Shown: in pieces, positions 34,901 to 45,823 of the stretch
Numbering within the stretch: position 1 is the first letter of the stretch
Layout of the letters: every line of letters begins with the position of its first letter
NCBI RefSeq assembly: GCF_001412595.2
Contig: NZ_CP012640.2
Span: forward strand, 3,472,001 to 3,536,000
DNA length: 64,000 nucleotides
Direction: 5' to 3'
From: Massilia sp. WG5
Lineage (GTDB): Bacteria; Pseudomonadota; Gammaproteobacteria; Burkholderiales; Burkholderiaceae_D
The notes under the pieces: model-generated
Told to the model about the DNA's origin: nothing
Database searches by the model: none
The model's input: the letters and a program-made list of their open reading frames with translations, nothing else
Program-made: the position numbers and the translations under genes

Positions 34901-34914
34901 GTTAGATATCTAAC
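34901..34914. promoter_or_regulatory. 14-bp perfect palindrome ahead of phaA
   Basis: GTTAGATATCTAAC is a perfect dyad ending 44 bp upstream of the phaA ATG, in an AT-rich 270-bp gap between minC and phaA. Position and symmetry suit an operator for the phaAB genes. No -35/-10 pair was convincing. The rest of the gap shows nothing recognisable. Confidence 0.45.
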
Positions 34915-34958
34915 ATTGTTGGCTTTCCGGCCAAAAGGCTTACTCATCGGAGATTGAT

Positions 34959-36134
34959 ATGGAAGACGTTGTCATCGTGGCCGCCGGCCGAACCGCCATC
35001 GGCAAATTCGGCGGTACCCTCTCGAAAATCCCGGCCACCGAACTCGGTGCCCAGGTGATCAAACAACTGATGGCCAAGACCGGCATCGATCCGGCCTCGG
35101 TCAGCGAAGTCATCATGGGCCAGGTATTGACCGCCGGCGTCGGCCAGAACCCGGCGCGCCAGGCCGTGATCAAGGCCGGCCTGCCGGACAGCGTGCCGGC
35201 CTCGACCCTGAATGTGGTGTGCGGCAGCGGCCTGCGCGCGGTCCACCTGGCGGCCCAGGCCATCAAGTGCGGCGACGCCGAGATCGTGATCGCCGGCGGC
35301 CAGGAAAACATGAGCGCCTCGCCGCACGTGCTGAACGGCTCGCGCGACGGCTTCCGCATGGGCGACGTCAAGATGACCGACACCATGATCGTCGACGGCC
35401 TGTGGGATGTGTACAACCAGTACCACATGGGCGTGACCGCCGAGAACGTCGCGCGCAAGTTCGAGATCTCGCGCGCCGAACAGGACGAATTCGCGCTGCA
35501 ATCGCAGCTCAAGGCCGAAGCCGCCATCAAGGGCGGCAAGTTCAAGGACGAGATCATCCCGATCGAGATCGCCTCCAAGAAGGGCACCACCGTGTTCGAT
35601 ACCGACGAGTATCCGAAGCATGGCGCGACCCTCGAAGGCCTGGCCAGCCTGCGTCCGGCTTTCAACAAGGAAGGCAGCGTCACCGCCGGTAACGCCTCCG
35701 GCCTGAACGACGGCGCCGCCGCCGTGATCCTGATGTCGGCCTCCAAGGCGCAGCAACTGGGCCTGACCCCGATCGCCCGCATCAAGGCGTACTCGCTGTC
35801 GGGCCTGGACCCGACCATCATGGGCATGGGCCCGGTCCCGGCCGCGCGCGCCTGCCTGGAAAAGGCCGGCTGGAAGCACGAAGACGTCGACCTCATGGAA
35901 ATCAACGAGGCCTTCGCCGCCCAGGCCGTCGCCGTCAACAAGCAGATGGGCTGGGACACCTCGAAGATCAACGTCAACGGCGGCGCGATCGCGCTGGGCC
36001 ACCCGATCGGCGCCTCGGGCGCGCGCGTGCTGGTGACCCTGCTGCACGAGATGGTGCGCCGCGACGCCAAGAAAGGGCTGGCCAGCCTGTGCATCGGCGG
36101 TGGCATGGGCGTGGCGCTGGCGGTCGAGCGCTGA
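34959..36134 (+). CDS. phaA: acetyl-CoA C-acetyltransferase (beta-ketothiolase)
   Basis: 391 aa. Acyl-accepting Cys in [13 protein letters not shown], active-site [14 protein letters not shown] (His) and [16 protein letters not shown] (second Cys). [15 protein letters not shown] is the conserved NEAF block. Condenses two acetyl-CoA to acetoacetyl-CoA, supplying polyhydroxybutyrate synthesis with phaB next door. No phaC is in the window. A GG-poor leader with GGAG at 34940-34943 precedes the ATG. Confidence 0.95.
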   Translation: MEDVVIVAAGRTAIGKFGGTLSKIPATELGAQVIKQLMAKTGIDPASVSEVIMGQVLTAGVGQNPARQAVIKAGLPDSVPASTLNVVCGSGLRAVHLAAQAIKCGDAEIVIAGGQENMSASPHVLNGSRDGFRMGDVKMTDTMIVDGLWDVYNQYHMGVTAENVARKFEISRAEQDEFALQSQLKAEAAIKGGKFKDEIIPIEIASKKGTTVFDTDEYPKHGATLEGLASLRPAFNKEGSVTAGNASGLNDGAAAVILMSASKAQQLGLTPIARIKAYSLSGLDPTIMGMGPVPAARACLEKAGWKHEDVDLMEINEAFAAQAVAVNKQMGWDTSKINVNGGAIALGHPIGASGARVLVTLLHEMVRRDAKKGLASLCIGGGMGVALAVER

Positions 36135-36231
36135 GCGCGGCCCGCAGGACTCAGCGGGCAGGAAGCAGTCCCAACGATAACAAAACGGTTTCAGGCAGTT
36201 TCGACAGGTTCGTAAAACTAGGAGAAGACAA

Positions 36232-36972
36232 ATGGCTAGAGTGGCATTAGTGACCGGCGGTATGGGTGGACTTGGCGAAGCGATCTGCATCAAACTGGCG
36301 GCACTCGGCTATACGGTCGTGACGACGTATTCGCCGGGCAGCAAGAAAGCCGAAGGCTGGCTTGCCGCGATGCGCGAACAGGGCCATGAATTCAAGGCCT
36401 ATGAGTGCGATGTGGCCGACTACGAGTCGGCCCAGGCCTGCGTGAACCGGGTGGTGCAGGAAGTCGGCCCGGTGGATGTGCTGGTGAACAACGCCGGCAT
36501 TACGCGCGACATGACCTTCAAGAAAATGGACAAGGTCAATTGGGATGCGGTGATGAGGACCAATCTGGATTCCGTGTTCAACATGACCAAGCCGGTCTGC
36601 GACGGCATGGTCGAGCGCGGCTGGGGCCGGATCATCAACATCTCGTCCGTCAACGGCTCCAAGGGCGCCTTCGGCCAGACCAACTACTCGGCGGCCAAGG
36701 CCGGCATCCACGGCTTCAGCAAGGCGCTGGCGCTGGAAGTGGCGCGCAAGGGCGTGACCGTGAACACCATCTCGCCGGGTTATATCGGCACCAAGATGGT
36801 GACCGACATCCCGAGCGAAGTGCTGGAAACGAAGATCATCCCGCAGATCCCGATGGGCCGCCTGGGCAAGCCGGAAGAAGTGGCTGGCCTGGTCGCCTAC
36901 CTGTCCTCGGACGAAGCGGCGTTCGTGACCGGCGCCAACATCGCCATCAACGGCGGCCAGCACATGCAGTAA
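36232..36972 (+). CDS. phaB: acetoacetyl-CoA reductase
   Basis: 246 aa short-chain dehydrogenase. N-terminal NADP motif VTGGMGGLGEAI, NNAGITRDMTFKKM (the PhaB signature), catalytic Ser in NISSVNGSKGAFGQTNYSAAKAG with Tyr and Lys, and C-terminal TGANIAINGGQHMQ. Reduces acetoacetyl-CoA to (R)-3-hydroxybutyryl-CoA with NADPH. AGGAGA precedes the ATG. Followed by its own terminator; 97 bp after phaA. Confidence 0.97.
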   Translation: MARVALVTGGMGGLGEAICIKLAALGYTVVTTYSPGSKKAEGWLAAMREQGHEFKAYECDVADYESAQACVNRVVQEVGPVDVLVNNAGITRDMTFKKMDKVNWDAVMRTNLDSVFNMTKPVCDGMVERGWGRIINISSVNGSKGAFGQTNYSAAKAGIHGFSKALALEVARKGVTVNTISPGYIGTKMVTDIPSEVLETKIIPQIPMGRLGKPEEVAGLVAYLSSDEAAFVTGANIAINGGQHMQ

Positions 36973-37005
36973 ATGGCAACCGAGCACGCTGTTTGCCGCA
37001 TCGAC

Positions 37006-37031
37006 AACACCGCCTCCGGGCGGTGTTTTTC
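37006..37031 (+). terminator. intrinsic terminator of phaAB
   Basis: ACACCGCC (37007-37014), loop TCCG, GGCGGTGT (37019-37026), then TTTTCTTTT. It begins 34 bp after the phaB stop. Confidence 0.9.
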
Positions 37032-37107
37032 TTTTCCGGCGTATGCGGGCGTCCCGGCTGCGCAGCTTGTCGTATCCTCGTATTACCGACACGACGACGA
37101 GGCAGAC

Positions 37108-37500
37108 ATGGCGATCGATACCAGGCAGGTGCAGGCGGTGGTGATGCTTCCCGGGCCGCAGCGTTATGAATACTTCATCAAGCGCGTGGCCGAGACACGT
37201 ACCGTGTGGAGCCTGTACCGCAACGGCTGGGCGCTGGCGAAGAAGGAAGACGGCACCATGGTGTTTCCGCTGTGGCCGGACAGCGATTTTGCGAAAATAT
37301 GCGCCGATTACGAGTGGACAGGCTACGCGCCGCAGGCGTTTTCGCTGGACGAACTGGTCGGCGAACTGCTGCCCCAGCTCGAGCAGGACGGCATCGTCAC
37401 CGGCGTCTTTTATACGCCTGGCGCACGCGACGTGATGCCGAGCGCCGCATTGTTGCTGCGTGACCTGGACGATGAATTGAAGAGTCAGAGGAACCCATGA
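37108..37500 (+). CDS. DUF2750 protein
   Basis: 130 aa from the ATG at 37108 with GAGG at 37099-37102. The DUF2750 pattern is visible: RYEYFIKRVAETRTVWSLY, then GWALAKKEDGTMVFPLWPD and FAKICADYEWTGYAPQAFSLDEL. Small soluble protein of unknown function. Its TGA overlaps the next ATG (ATGA at 37497-37500), so it is translationally coupled to the deaminase-like gene. Confidence 0.85.
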   Translation: MAIDTRQVQAVVMLPGPQRYEYFIKRVAETRTVWSLYRNGWALAKKEDGTMVFPLWPDSDFAKICADYEWTGYAPQAFSLDELVGELLPQLEQDGIVTGVFYTPGARDVMPSAALLLRDLDDELKSQRNP

Positions 37501-38801
37501 ATGCCTTGCCCCACGGCGGCCTCGCGCTGTCCAGTCTTGAAGAGCAGGTCCTGCAGCCCGGCGTGAAGGGCTTGCCGATCGTCGCGCCGCTGCGCCAGGG
37601 GGCGATCGGGGTGCAGGGATGGAACGTGCTGCACGGCGACACCAGCTTCCCGGTCGCGGTATTGAAGACCTCGGCCCTGCGCCACAACCTGGACTGGATG
37701 CGCGCCTTCTGCGCGCGCTACCGCGTCGAGCTGGCGCCGCACGGCAAGACCACCATGAGCCCGCAGCTGTTCGGCGCCCAGCTCGCCAACGGCGCCTGGG
37801 GCATCACCCTGGCGAATGCCGTGCAGGTGCAGGTGGCGCATCGCTTCGGCGTGCGGCGCGTGCTGATCGCGAACCAGCTGGTGGCGCGCAGCGACGTGCG
37901 CGCCGTGCTGCAGCTGCTGCACGACGATCCGGATTTCGAATGCTTCGTGCTGGCCGATTCGCTGGCGGGGGTGGCGCGATTGGCGGAAGAAATCGCGGCC
38001 CACGCCTTGTCGCGGCCGCTGCCGCTGCTGGTCGAACTCGGCCTGTCGGGCAAGCGCGCCGGCTGCCGCACGCTGGACGAGGCGATGACGGTGGCGCGCG
38101 CCATCGAACACGCCCCGGGGCTGCTGCTGGCCGGTTTCGAGGGTTATGAGGGTTTGCTGGACAGCGCGGGCGCGGTCGAGGAATTCATTCGTCAACTGTG
38201 CGCACTGGTGCTGGAAGCCGACGACGAGGGCCTGTTCGGCGCCCCCGAGATCCTGGTCTCGGCCGGGGGCTCCAGCTGGTTCGACCTGGTCGCACGCGGC
38301 TTCCAGGGCCTGCATGGGCTGTCGCGCCCCTTGCGCCCGGTGCTGCGCAGCGGCTGCTACCTCACCAGCGACCACGGCATGTACCAGGGCCCGCTGCGCG
38401 ACCTCGACGCGCGCGAGGGCGTGGCGCCGGGGGACGGCCTGCGTCCGGCCCTGGAAATCTGGAGCGTGGTGCAGTCGCGTCCCGAGCCCGGCCTGGCGAT
38501 CCTCACCATGGGCAAGCGCGACGCCTCGCACGACGCCGGCCTGCCGGTGCCGCTGTGGGCGCACCGGCCGGGACCGGGCACCCCGCGCGCGTTGCCGGCC
38601 GGCTGCGAGATCGTCAAGATGAACGACCAGCACGCCTATTTGCGCCTCCCGGAGAGTGACCCGGTGCGCGATGCGCTGGCGGTCGGCGACCTGGTCGGCT
38701 GCGGCATCTCGCATCCGTGCACGACCTTCGACCGCTGGCCGCTGTTGCTGGCGGTGGACGACGACTACATGGTGCGCGGGGCCCTGAATACCTTCTTCTG
38801 A
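37497..38801 (+). CDS. fold-type III PLP enzyme, D-serine/D-threonine dehydratase-like amino acid deaminase
   Basis: 434 aa. N-terminal alanine-racemase-like barrel with the PLP lysine in LAPHGKTTMSPQLF, then VELGLSGKRAGCRT and LVSAGGSSWFDLV. The C-terminal D-Ser dehydratase domain carries the metal-site sequence HAYLRLP and HPCTTFDRWP (His and Cys). Family members deaminate D-serine, D-threonine or D-hydroxyaspartate. Longer than eukaryotic DSD but matches bacterial amino acid deaminases. Substrate uncertain. Confidence 0.88.
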   Translation: MNALPHGGLALSSLEEQVLQPGVKGLPIVAPLRQGAIGVQGWNVLHGDTSFPVAVLKTSALRHNLDWMRAFCARYRVELAPHGKTTMSPQLFGAQLANGAWGITLANAVQVQVAHRFGVRRVLIANQLVARSDVRAVLQLLHDDPDFECFVLADSLAGVARLAEEIAAHALSRPLPLLVELGLSGKRAGCRTLDEAMTVARAIEHAPGLLLAGFEGYEGLLDSAGAVEEFIRQLCALVLEADDEGLFGAPEILVSAGGSSWFDLVARGFQGLHGLSRPLRPVLRSGCYLTSDHGMYQGPLRDLDAREGVAPGDGLRPALEIWSVVQSRPEPGLAILTMGKRDASHDAGLPVPLWAHRPGPGTPRALPAGCEIVKMNDQHAYLRLPESDPVRDALAVGDLVGCGISHPCTTFDRWPLLLAVDDDYMVRGALNTFF

Positions 38802-38846
38802 ATGGCCGGGCGGTGAGCTACAATCGGTTGTCGCTTCATAAATAAG

Positions 38847-39809
38847 ATGCCCATGCCCGCCATTCCGCCGTCGCTGTTCCCGCCCATCCTGCCCAACCGC
38901 CACGGCATGCTGGCCGTCGACGAGCTGCACACGATCTACTGGGAAGAGGTGGGCAACCCGAACGGGATCCCGGTGCTGTTCCTGCACGGCGGCCCCGGCG
39001 CCGGCCTCTCGCCGCAGCACCGGCGCTTCTTCGATCCGGCGGTTTACCGCGTGATCCTGTTCGACCAGCGCGGCGCCGGCAAGTCGATCCCGCTGGGCGA
39101 GTGGCGCAACAACACGACCCAGCTGCTGATCGAGGACATCGAGCGCCTGCGCAGCATGTTTGGCATCGAGCGCTGGCTGGTGTTCGGCGGTTCCTGGGGC
39201 TCGACCCTGGCGCTGGCCTACGGCGAGGCGCATCCGCAGCGCTGCCTCGGCTTCGTGCTGCGCGGGATCTTCCTGTGCACCCCGGCCGAGATCGAATTCT
39301 TCCTGTATGGCGTGCAGTGGTTCTATCCCGAGCTGTACGACGACTTCATCGCCCCGATCCCGCTCGAGGAGCGCGGCGACCTGTTGAAAGCCTATACGCG
39401 CCGCCTGCTGTGCGACGATCCGCAGCAGTACTGGCCGGCCGCGCGCGCCTGGAGCCGCTTCGAAGGCCGGCGCGTGTTCCTGCTGCCGCAGGAGGAAGAG
39501 ACCTCGTCCGACACCCTCGACCTGGGCGTCGGCCGCCTCGAATCGCACTACATGGCGCACGGCGGCTTCCTGGAAGCCGACCAGCTGATCCGCGATGTCG
39601 GCCGCATCGCGCACCTGCCGGCCGTGATCGTGCAGGGCCGCTACGACGTGATCTGCCCGCCGCTGTCGGCCTACCGCCTGCACCAGGCCTGGCCCGGCTC
39701 GCGCCTGCGCATGATCCCGGACGCCGGCCACGGCGCGCTGGAGCACGGCATTGCGCGCGCCCTGGTCGCGGCCACCGAGCAGTTCAAGCGCTTCGGCCGT
39801 TTCGACTGA
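38847..39809 (+). CDS. pip: proline iminopeptidase
   Basis: 320 aa alpha/beta hydrolase of peptidase family S33. Oxyanion loop LFLHGGPGAGLSP, nucleophile elbow FGGSWGSTLALAYGEAHP in parts, Asp in GRYDVICPP and His in DAGHGALE. FDQRGAGKS is the proline-iminopeptidase signature (usually WDQRGxGxS). Removes N-terminal proline from peptides in the cytosol. Start ATG 38847. Followed by a DUF2721 gene after 9 bp. Confidence 0.95.
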   Translation: MPMPAIPPSLFPPILPNRHGMLAVDELHTIYWEEVGNPNGIPVLFLHGGPGAGLSPQHRRFFDPAVYRVILFDQRGAGKSIPLGEWRNNTTQLLIEDIERLRSMFGIERWLVFGGSWGSTLALAYGEAHPQRCLGFVLRGIFLCTPAEIEFFLYGVQWFYPELYDDFIAPIPLEERGDLLKAYTRRLLCDDPQQYWPAARAWSRFEGRRVFLLPQEEETSSDTLDLGVGRLESHYMAHGGFLEADQLIRDVGRIAHLPAVIVQGRYDVICPPLSAYRLHQAWPGSRLRMIPDAGHGALEHGIARALVAATEQFKRFGRFD

Positions 39810-39818
39810 GGCGGCCGC

Positions 39819-40268
39819 ATGAACATCCAGACCAACGACATCGGCCACGTGATCCAGCTGGCCATCGCGCCGGTGTTCCTGCTGACCGGCGTGGCCACCA
39901 AGCTGACGGTGCTGATGAACCGCCTGGCGCGCATCATCGACCGCACCCGGGTGCTGAAGGACGAGCTGCGCAAGGCGCCGAATCCGGAATGTGTCGAAGA
40001 GCTCGACGTGCTGTACACGCGCTGGCAGCTGATCAACTACGCGCTGACCGCCAGCACCGCCTGCGGCTTCCTGATCTGCGTGATCATCGCCTGCCTGTTC
40101 CTCGGCGACACCGCCGACCTGCCGCTCGACCGCTACATCGCCGGCATGTTCGTGCTGGCGATGGTGGCGCTGATCGGCAGTTTCATTTTCCTGCTGCGCG
40201 AAGTGTTCGTCTCGTTCCGCTACATGCGCATCCACCTGCACGACACGCAGGCACAGCCTCCACATTAG
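39819..40268 (+). CDS. DUF2721 membrane protein
   Basis: 149 aa. Helices near residues 10-30, 75-100 and 108-130. DUF2721 signature: IAPVFLLTGVATKLTVLMNRLARIIDR in parts, with the basic RLARIIDRTRVLKDE segment. Function unknown; probably inner membrane. Nine bp after pip and 14 bp before the next gene, so one transcript is likely. Confidence 0.88.
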   Translation: MNIQTNDIGHVIQLAIAPVFLLTGVATKLTVLMNRLARIIDRTRVLKDELRKAPNPECVEELDVLYTRWQLINYALTASTACGFLICVIIACLFLGDTADLPLDRYIAGMFVLAMVALIGSFIFLLREVFVSFRYMRIHLHDTQAQPPH

Positions 40269-40282
40269 AAAGTCCCGAATTT

Positions 40283-40738
40283 ATGCACGACTACCAACGC
40301 CCTCCGACCCTGCATCGCTACGGCATGCGCTCCGAACTGGAACAAGCGCTCTCCGCCGGCCAGTTTCGCCTGCTGCCGGCAAACGGCTTCCTGACGCTGT
40401 CGTTTTCGCAGGCCTGGGACAAGCAGCTGTTCAACGTGCTGGGCCCGGCCGACGCCTGCCTGGTGATCCACAACACCGAGGAATTCGGCGAGCGCCTGCA
40501 CCGCGCGGTCCAGCGCACCCTGCCCAACTGGGCCGGCATCGACGGCCCGGTCGAATACGGCGTGCGCTCGCGCCTGGGCCTGGCCTTCAGCAAGTCCGCG
40601 GCCGAAGCCCGCGAGAAGGAATGGAAATTCGCCTGGCGTTCGATGTCGCCGCAGGCCACCCTGAACCCGGTGACGGTGCGCATCGGCAGTATCGAGCAGT
40701 TTGCGGAAATCCGTTCGCCCGAGAGTTATCCTGTTTGA
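40283..40738 (+). CDS. hypothetical protein, unknown function
   Basis: 151 aa, soluble, no signal peptide. The N-terminal stretch MHDYQRPPTLHRYGMRSEL is followed by strand-rich sequence (FRLLPANGFLTLSFSQ, ACLVIHNTEEFGERLH, VEYGVRSRLGLAFS). Codon use fits the neighbourhood and it sits tightly in the pip/DUF2721 run, so it is probably real. I do not recognise the family. Confidence 0.6.
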   Translation: MHDYQRPPTLHRYGMRSELEQALSAGQFRLLPANGFLTLSFSQAWDKQLFNVLGPADACLVIHNTEEFGERLHRAVQRTLPNWAGIDGPVEYGVRSRLGLAFSKSAAEAREKEWKFAWRSMSPQATLNPVTVRIGSIEQFAEIRSPESYPV

Positions 40739-40781
40739 TGTCATTATTTTAGACACACGAGTCTAGGAAAACCGGGTGTAA

Positions 40782-42943
<2,162 letters not shown>

Positions 42944-42944
<1 letters not shown>

Positions 42945-43684
42945 TGGACAGCGCCTCGCTGGCCTACCTGCTGGTGCTGTTCGTCGGCGTGGCGGCCGGC
43001 ATGGTCAGCGGCATCGTCGGCACCGGTTCGTCGATGATGCTGATGCCGGTGCTGGTCATCTTCTTCGGCCCGCAGCAGGCGGTGCCGGTCATGGCGATCG
43101 GCGCGCTGATGGGCAATCTCGGCAAGGTGCTGGCCTGGCGCCGCGAGATCGACTGGCGGGCCTGTGCGGCCTATTGTGCGACCGCGGTGCCCGGCGCGGC
43201 GCTCGGCGTGCGCACCCTGCTGGCGCTGCCGGCCCATGCCGTCGACATCGTGCTTGGCCTGTTCTTCATCGCGATGGTGCCGGCGCGGCGATGGCTGGCG
43301 CGCCGTTCGGTCAAGTTCAGCCTGCTGCACCTGGCGCTGATCGGCGGCCCGGTCGGCTTTTTGACGGGCATCGTCGTCTCGACCGGCCCGATCACGGTGC
43401 CGGTGTTTACTTCCTACGGCCTGGAGCGGGGCGCTTTCCTGGCGACCGAGGCGGCCGCTTCGCTGGGCGTGTATGCCAGCAAGATCACCGCCTTCGAGGA
43501 ATTTGGCGCGCTGCCGGCCAGCGTGATCGCGAAAGGCCTGATTGCCGGCGCGGCCCTGATGACGGGGTCGTTTTGCGCCCGCCCGGTGCTGCTGCGGATG
43601 CCGCCGGCGACCTTCCGGTTGCTGGTCGACGGCTTGATGGTGACGTCCGGCGCGAGCCTGCTGTGGGCAGCGACGAGCGCCTGA
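42944..43684 (+). CDS. TauE/SafE-family membrane permease
   Basis: 246 aa, about eight hydrophobic segments. TauE/SafE features: VGVAAGMVSGIVGTGSSMMLMP in parts (Gly-rich N-terminal repeat) and the second repeat GGPVGFLTGIVVSTGPITVP. The ATG overlaps the fadH TGA by one base (GTGATGG), so translation is coupled. Predicted exporter or importer of sulfonates or organic anions; the true substrate cannot be told. Confidence 0.88.
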
Positions 43685-43766
43685 CAAAGCCCTCATGCCT
43701 GCGTTGCACCGTCTCGCCGTGCCCAATGTACCGTCTTCGACGGTGCGCCTTGCCCTGAGGGCTTTG
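43685..43766. repeat. nested inverted repeat (GCGTTGCA family)
   Basis: CAAAGCCCTCA (43685-43695) pairs with TGAGGGCTTTG (43756-43766); inside, GCACCGTC (43706-43713) pairs with GACGGTGC (43739-43746). It starts at the stop codon of the TauE gene. The core GCGTTGCACCGTCTCGCCGT resembles 45797-45814 and, more weakly, the palindrome at 1416-1533. Confidence 0.7.
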
Positions 43767-43796
43767 CCAGGCGCTGTGGGGCCCGGTGTCCGGCTA

Positions 43797-43827
43797 AAAA
43801 AATAGCCGGGCGAATGCGCGCCCGGCC
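43797..43827 (-). terminator. intrinsic terminator of the 43850-44299 gene
   Basis: On the minus strand GCCGGGCG, loop CGCATT, CGCCCGGC, then TATTTTTTT. Plus-strand arms are 43805-43812 and 43819-43826. Confidence 0.9.
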
Positions 43828-43849
43828 ACGATCACCAATCGCTCAGGCC

Positions 43850-44299
43850 TCAGTCCTGTCCGGCCCCGCTGCTGCGCTTCTTGGTCTTCTTGCTCGCATG
43901 ATCCGACGGCTTCTGATCGCTCTGCATCGAACCCGACCCGCTCGCCTGCTTTTGTTCCATGCCGCCATAGCCCGACTGGCGCGAAGCGTTCAGGCGGTCT
44001 TCCTCGCCGCGCGCCTGCATGCGCTGGGCGCTCTGGCGGGCGCTCCAGCCGGCCTGCTGGGCGCCGCCGCCGCCGCGCTGGCTGCCGACATACTGGTCGC
44101 CGGCGCCGTTGCCCTGCAGCGAACCACGCGAACGCAGGGCCGCGCCCTGCTGTTCAATATTTGCCGATTGCACGTTGGCACTGCCCGGCGCCACCCAGCC
44201 CGGCGCGCGCGGCTGCTGGCTGCCGTTTGCGACAGGGACGGTTTTTTCCTTGGCAATACCACGTGCGCGGACGCTATCCGGGCCTTTTTGCTTGGTCAT
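43850..44299 (-). CDS. intrinsically disordered Gln/Gly/Ser-rich small protein
   Basis: 149 aa. The strand is decided by a strong SD (GAGGAGGATCAA before the ATG at 44299) and a terminator after the stop; an open frame on the other strand lacks both. The sequence is hydrophilic, low in hydrophobics, with QQ, SGSG and RG runs, and ends in a Lys/Ser tail (SKKTKKRSSGAGQD). No signal peptide or membrane helix. Composition suggests a disordered, possibly nucleic-acid- or stress-related protein. Family not recognised. Confidence 0.7.
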   Translation of the reverse strand: MTKQKGPDSVRARGIAKEKTVPVANGSQQPRAPGWVAPGSANVQSANIEQQGAALRSRGSLQGNGAGDQYVGSQRGGGGAQQAGWSARQSAQRMQARGEEDRLNASRQSGYGGMEQKQASGSGSMQSDQKPSDHASKKTKKRSSGAGQD

Positions 44300-44410
44300 T
44301 TGATCCTCCTCAGGTGCTGCGCATGTTGATGCGCTGACAGGGAGATCATGCGCGCGGGGAAGGACGTATTCCAGAGGAATCGGGAGCGCACCGGTGTAGG
44401 ACTGGAACTA

Positions 44411-44502
44411 CCAAGATTCCTTTTGGAATTTGGAATATTGGTTACTGTTGAGTTTGGCGGAGTGCGGAGCAAACTTGGGCCCCCGCCTGCGCGGGGGCGA
44501 CG
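44411..44502. repeat. hairpin plus single arm of the CGTCG-CCCCGC repeat
   Basis: An imperfect hairpin (CCAAGATTCC with GGAATTTGG, 44411-44433) is followed by a single copy of the 40796-40882 repeat at 44471-44502, which starts AAACTTGGG and ends GGGGGCGACGG. The rest of the 236-bp gap holds no gene. Confidence 0.7.
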
Positions 44503-44535
44503 GAAATTGCGGGGCGACGGTTCTTGTTGCGATGA

Positions 44536-45657
44536 TTACTTCTTGCGCACCACCACGCAGCCGATCGAGTAACCGGCGCCGAACGAGCAGATCACGCCGT
44601 TGGCGCCGCTCGGCAGGTCGTCCTGGTAGCTGTGGAAGGCGATGATCGAACCGGCCGACGAGGTGTTGGCATAGGTATCGAGAATCACCGGCGCTTCTTC
44701 CGGGGTGGCGTCGCGATTCAGCAGCATGCGCACGATCAGCTGGTTCATGTTCAGGTTGGCCTGGTGCAGCCAGAAGCGCGAGATGTCCTCGATCTTCAGG
44801 CCGGCGCCTTCGACCGTGCTGCGGATCATCTCGGCGGCCATCGGGCACACTTCCTTGAACACCTTGCGGCCCTGCTGGCGGAACAGCTTGTCGGCCTGGC
44901 CGATGCCGCTTTCGTCGAAGCGGTTCATGAAACCGAAGTTGTTGCGGATATTGTTCGAGAACTTGGTCTTCAGTTTCGAATCGAGGATCTCGAACTGGTG
45001 CTCGCCGGTCGCGGTGTCGGCGGCTTCGACGATCATCGCGGTGCAGGCGTCGCCGAAGATGAAGTGGCTGTCGCGGTCGCGGAAGTTCAGGTGGGCGCTG
45101 GTGATTTCCGGGTCCAGCACCAGCACCGCGCGCGCCTGGCCGGTCTGCACGGCCGCCGCCGCGGTCTGGATCGCGAAGGTCGCCGAGGAGCAGGCCACGT
45201 TCATGTCGAAGCCAAAGCCCTCGATGCCCAGCGCGTCCTGGACTTCGACCGCCATCGCCGGATAGGCGCGTTGCATATTGCTGGCGGCGACCAGCACCAT
45301 GTCGATGTCGGCCGGCGTGCGCTTGGCGCGCGCCAGCGCCTGGCGGGCGGCGGCGACGCAGATCTCGGCCTGCAGCGACAGTTCCTCGTCGGCGCGTTCC
45401 GCAATGCGCGGGGTCATGTGCTTCGGATCGAGGATGCCGGACTTTTCCATCACGTAGCGCGACTTGATGCCGGACGCTTTCTCGATGAAGGCGCTGCTGG
45501 AGGCTTCCAGGGCGGTGACTTCGCCGGCCGCGATTTTCTGCGCGTTGTCGGCGTTGAACAGTTCGACGTAAGCATTAAAGGCCGTCACCAGCTCATCGTT
45601 GGAGATCGAATTCGGTGGCGTGAACAGGCCGGTGCCGCTGATGACGACAGGTTTCAT
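44536..45657 (-). CDS. beta-ketoacyl-ACP synthase III, long form (FabH-like)
   Basis: 373 aa, about 55 longer than E. coli FabH. Catalytic triad visible: Cys in NVACSSATFAIQ, His in FWLHQANLNMNQL and Asn in YANTSSAGSII. The extra N-terminal insert (about residues 25-70) and HLNFRDRDSHFIFGDA resemble the PA3286-type synthases of Pseudomonas, which condense medium-chain acyl-CoA with malonyl-ACP. Start ATG 45657. Standing alone, it is probably not the main fatty-acid initiator. Confidence 0.87.
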   Translation of the reverse strand: MKPVVISGTGLFTPPNSISNDELVTAFNAYVELFNADNAQKIAAGEVTALEASSSAFIEKASGIKSRYVMEKSGILDPKHMTPRIAERADEELSLQAEICVAAARQALARAKRTPADIDMVLVAASNMQRAYPAMAVEVQDALGIEGFGFDMNVACSSATFAIQTAAAAVQTGQARAVLVLDPEITSAHLNFRDRDSHFIFGDACTAMIVEAADTATGEHQFEILDSKLKTKFSNNIRNNFGFMNRFDESGIGQADKLFRQQGRKVFKEVCPMAAEMIRSTVEGAGLKIEDISRFWLHQANLNMNQLIVRMLLNRDATPEEAPVILDTYANTSSAGSIIAFHSYQDDLPSGANGVICSFGAGYSIGCVVVRKK

Positions 45658-45790
45658 GATTGGCTTTCAAAAAGATGATAACAGGAGGCAACACCCTGCG
45701 ATCTGCCGATTCTACACAATCGTACACACCCTGGGAACGCCTCCGGCAATACGTCAAAAGTGCGTAGAGCGTCCAACAAAATCCCACATG

Positions 45791-45818
45791 GCGGCCTTGC
45801 ATCGTCTCGCCGTACTAA
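45791..45818. repeat. partial GCGTTGCA-family repeat
   Basis: GCCTTGCATCGTCTCGCCGT (45795-45814 region) matches the core at 43701-43720 at nearly every base. It lies just past the S41 protease stop and lacks the opposite arm. Confidence 0.55.
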
Positions 45819-45823
45819 AGCTC

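Noticed and set aside
43814..44329. A 171-codon plus-strand frame opposite the disordered small protein
   Set aside because: It lacks an SD and terminator, whereas the minus-strand gene has both.
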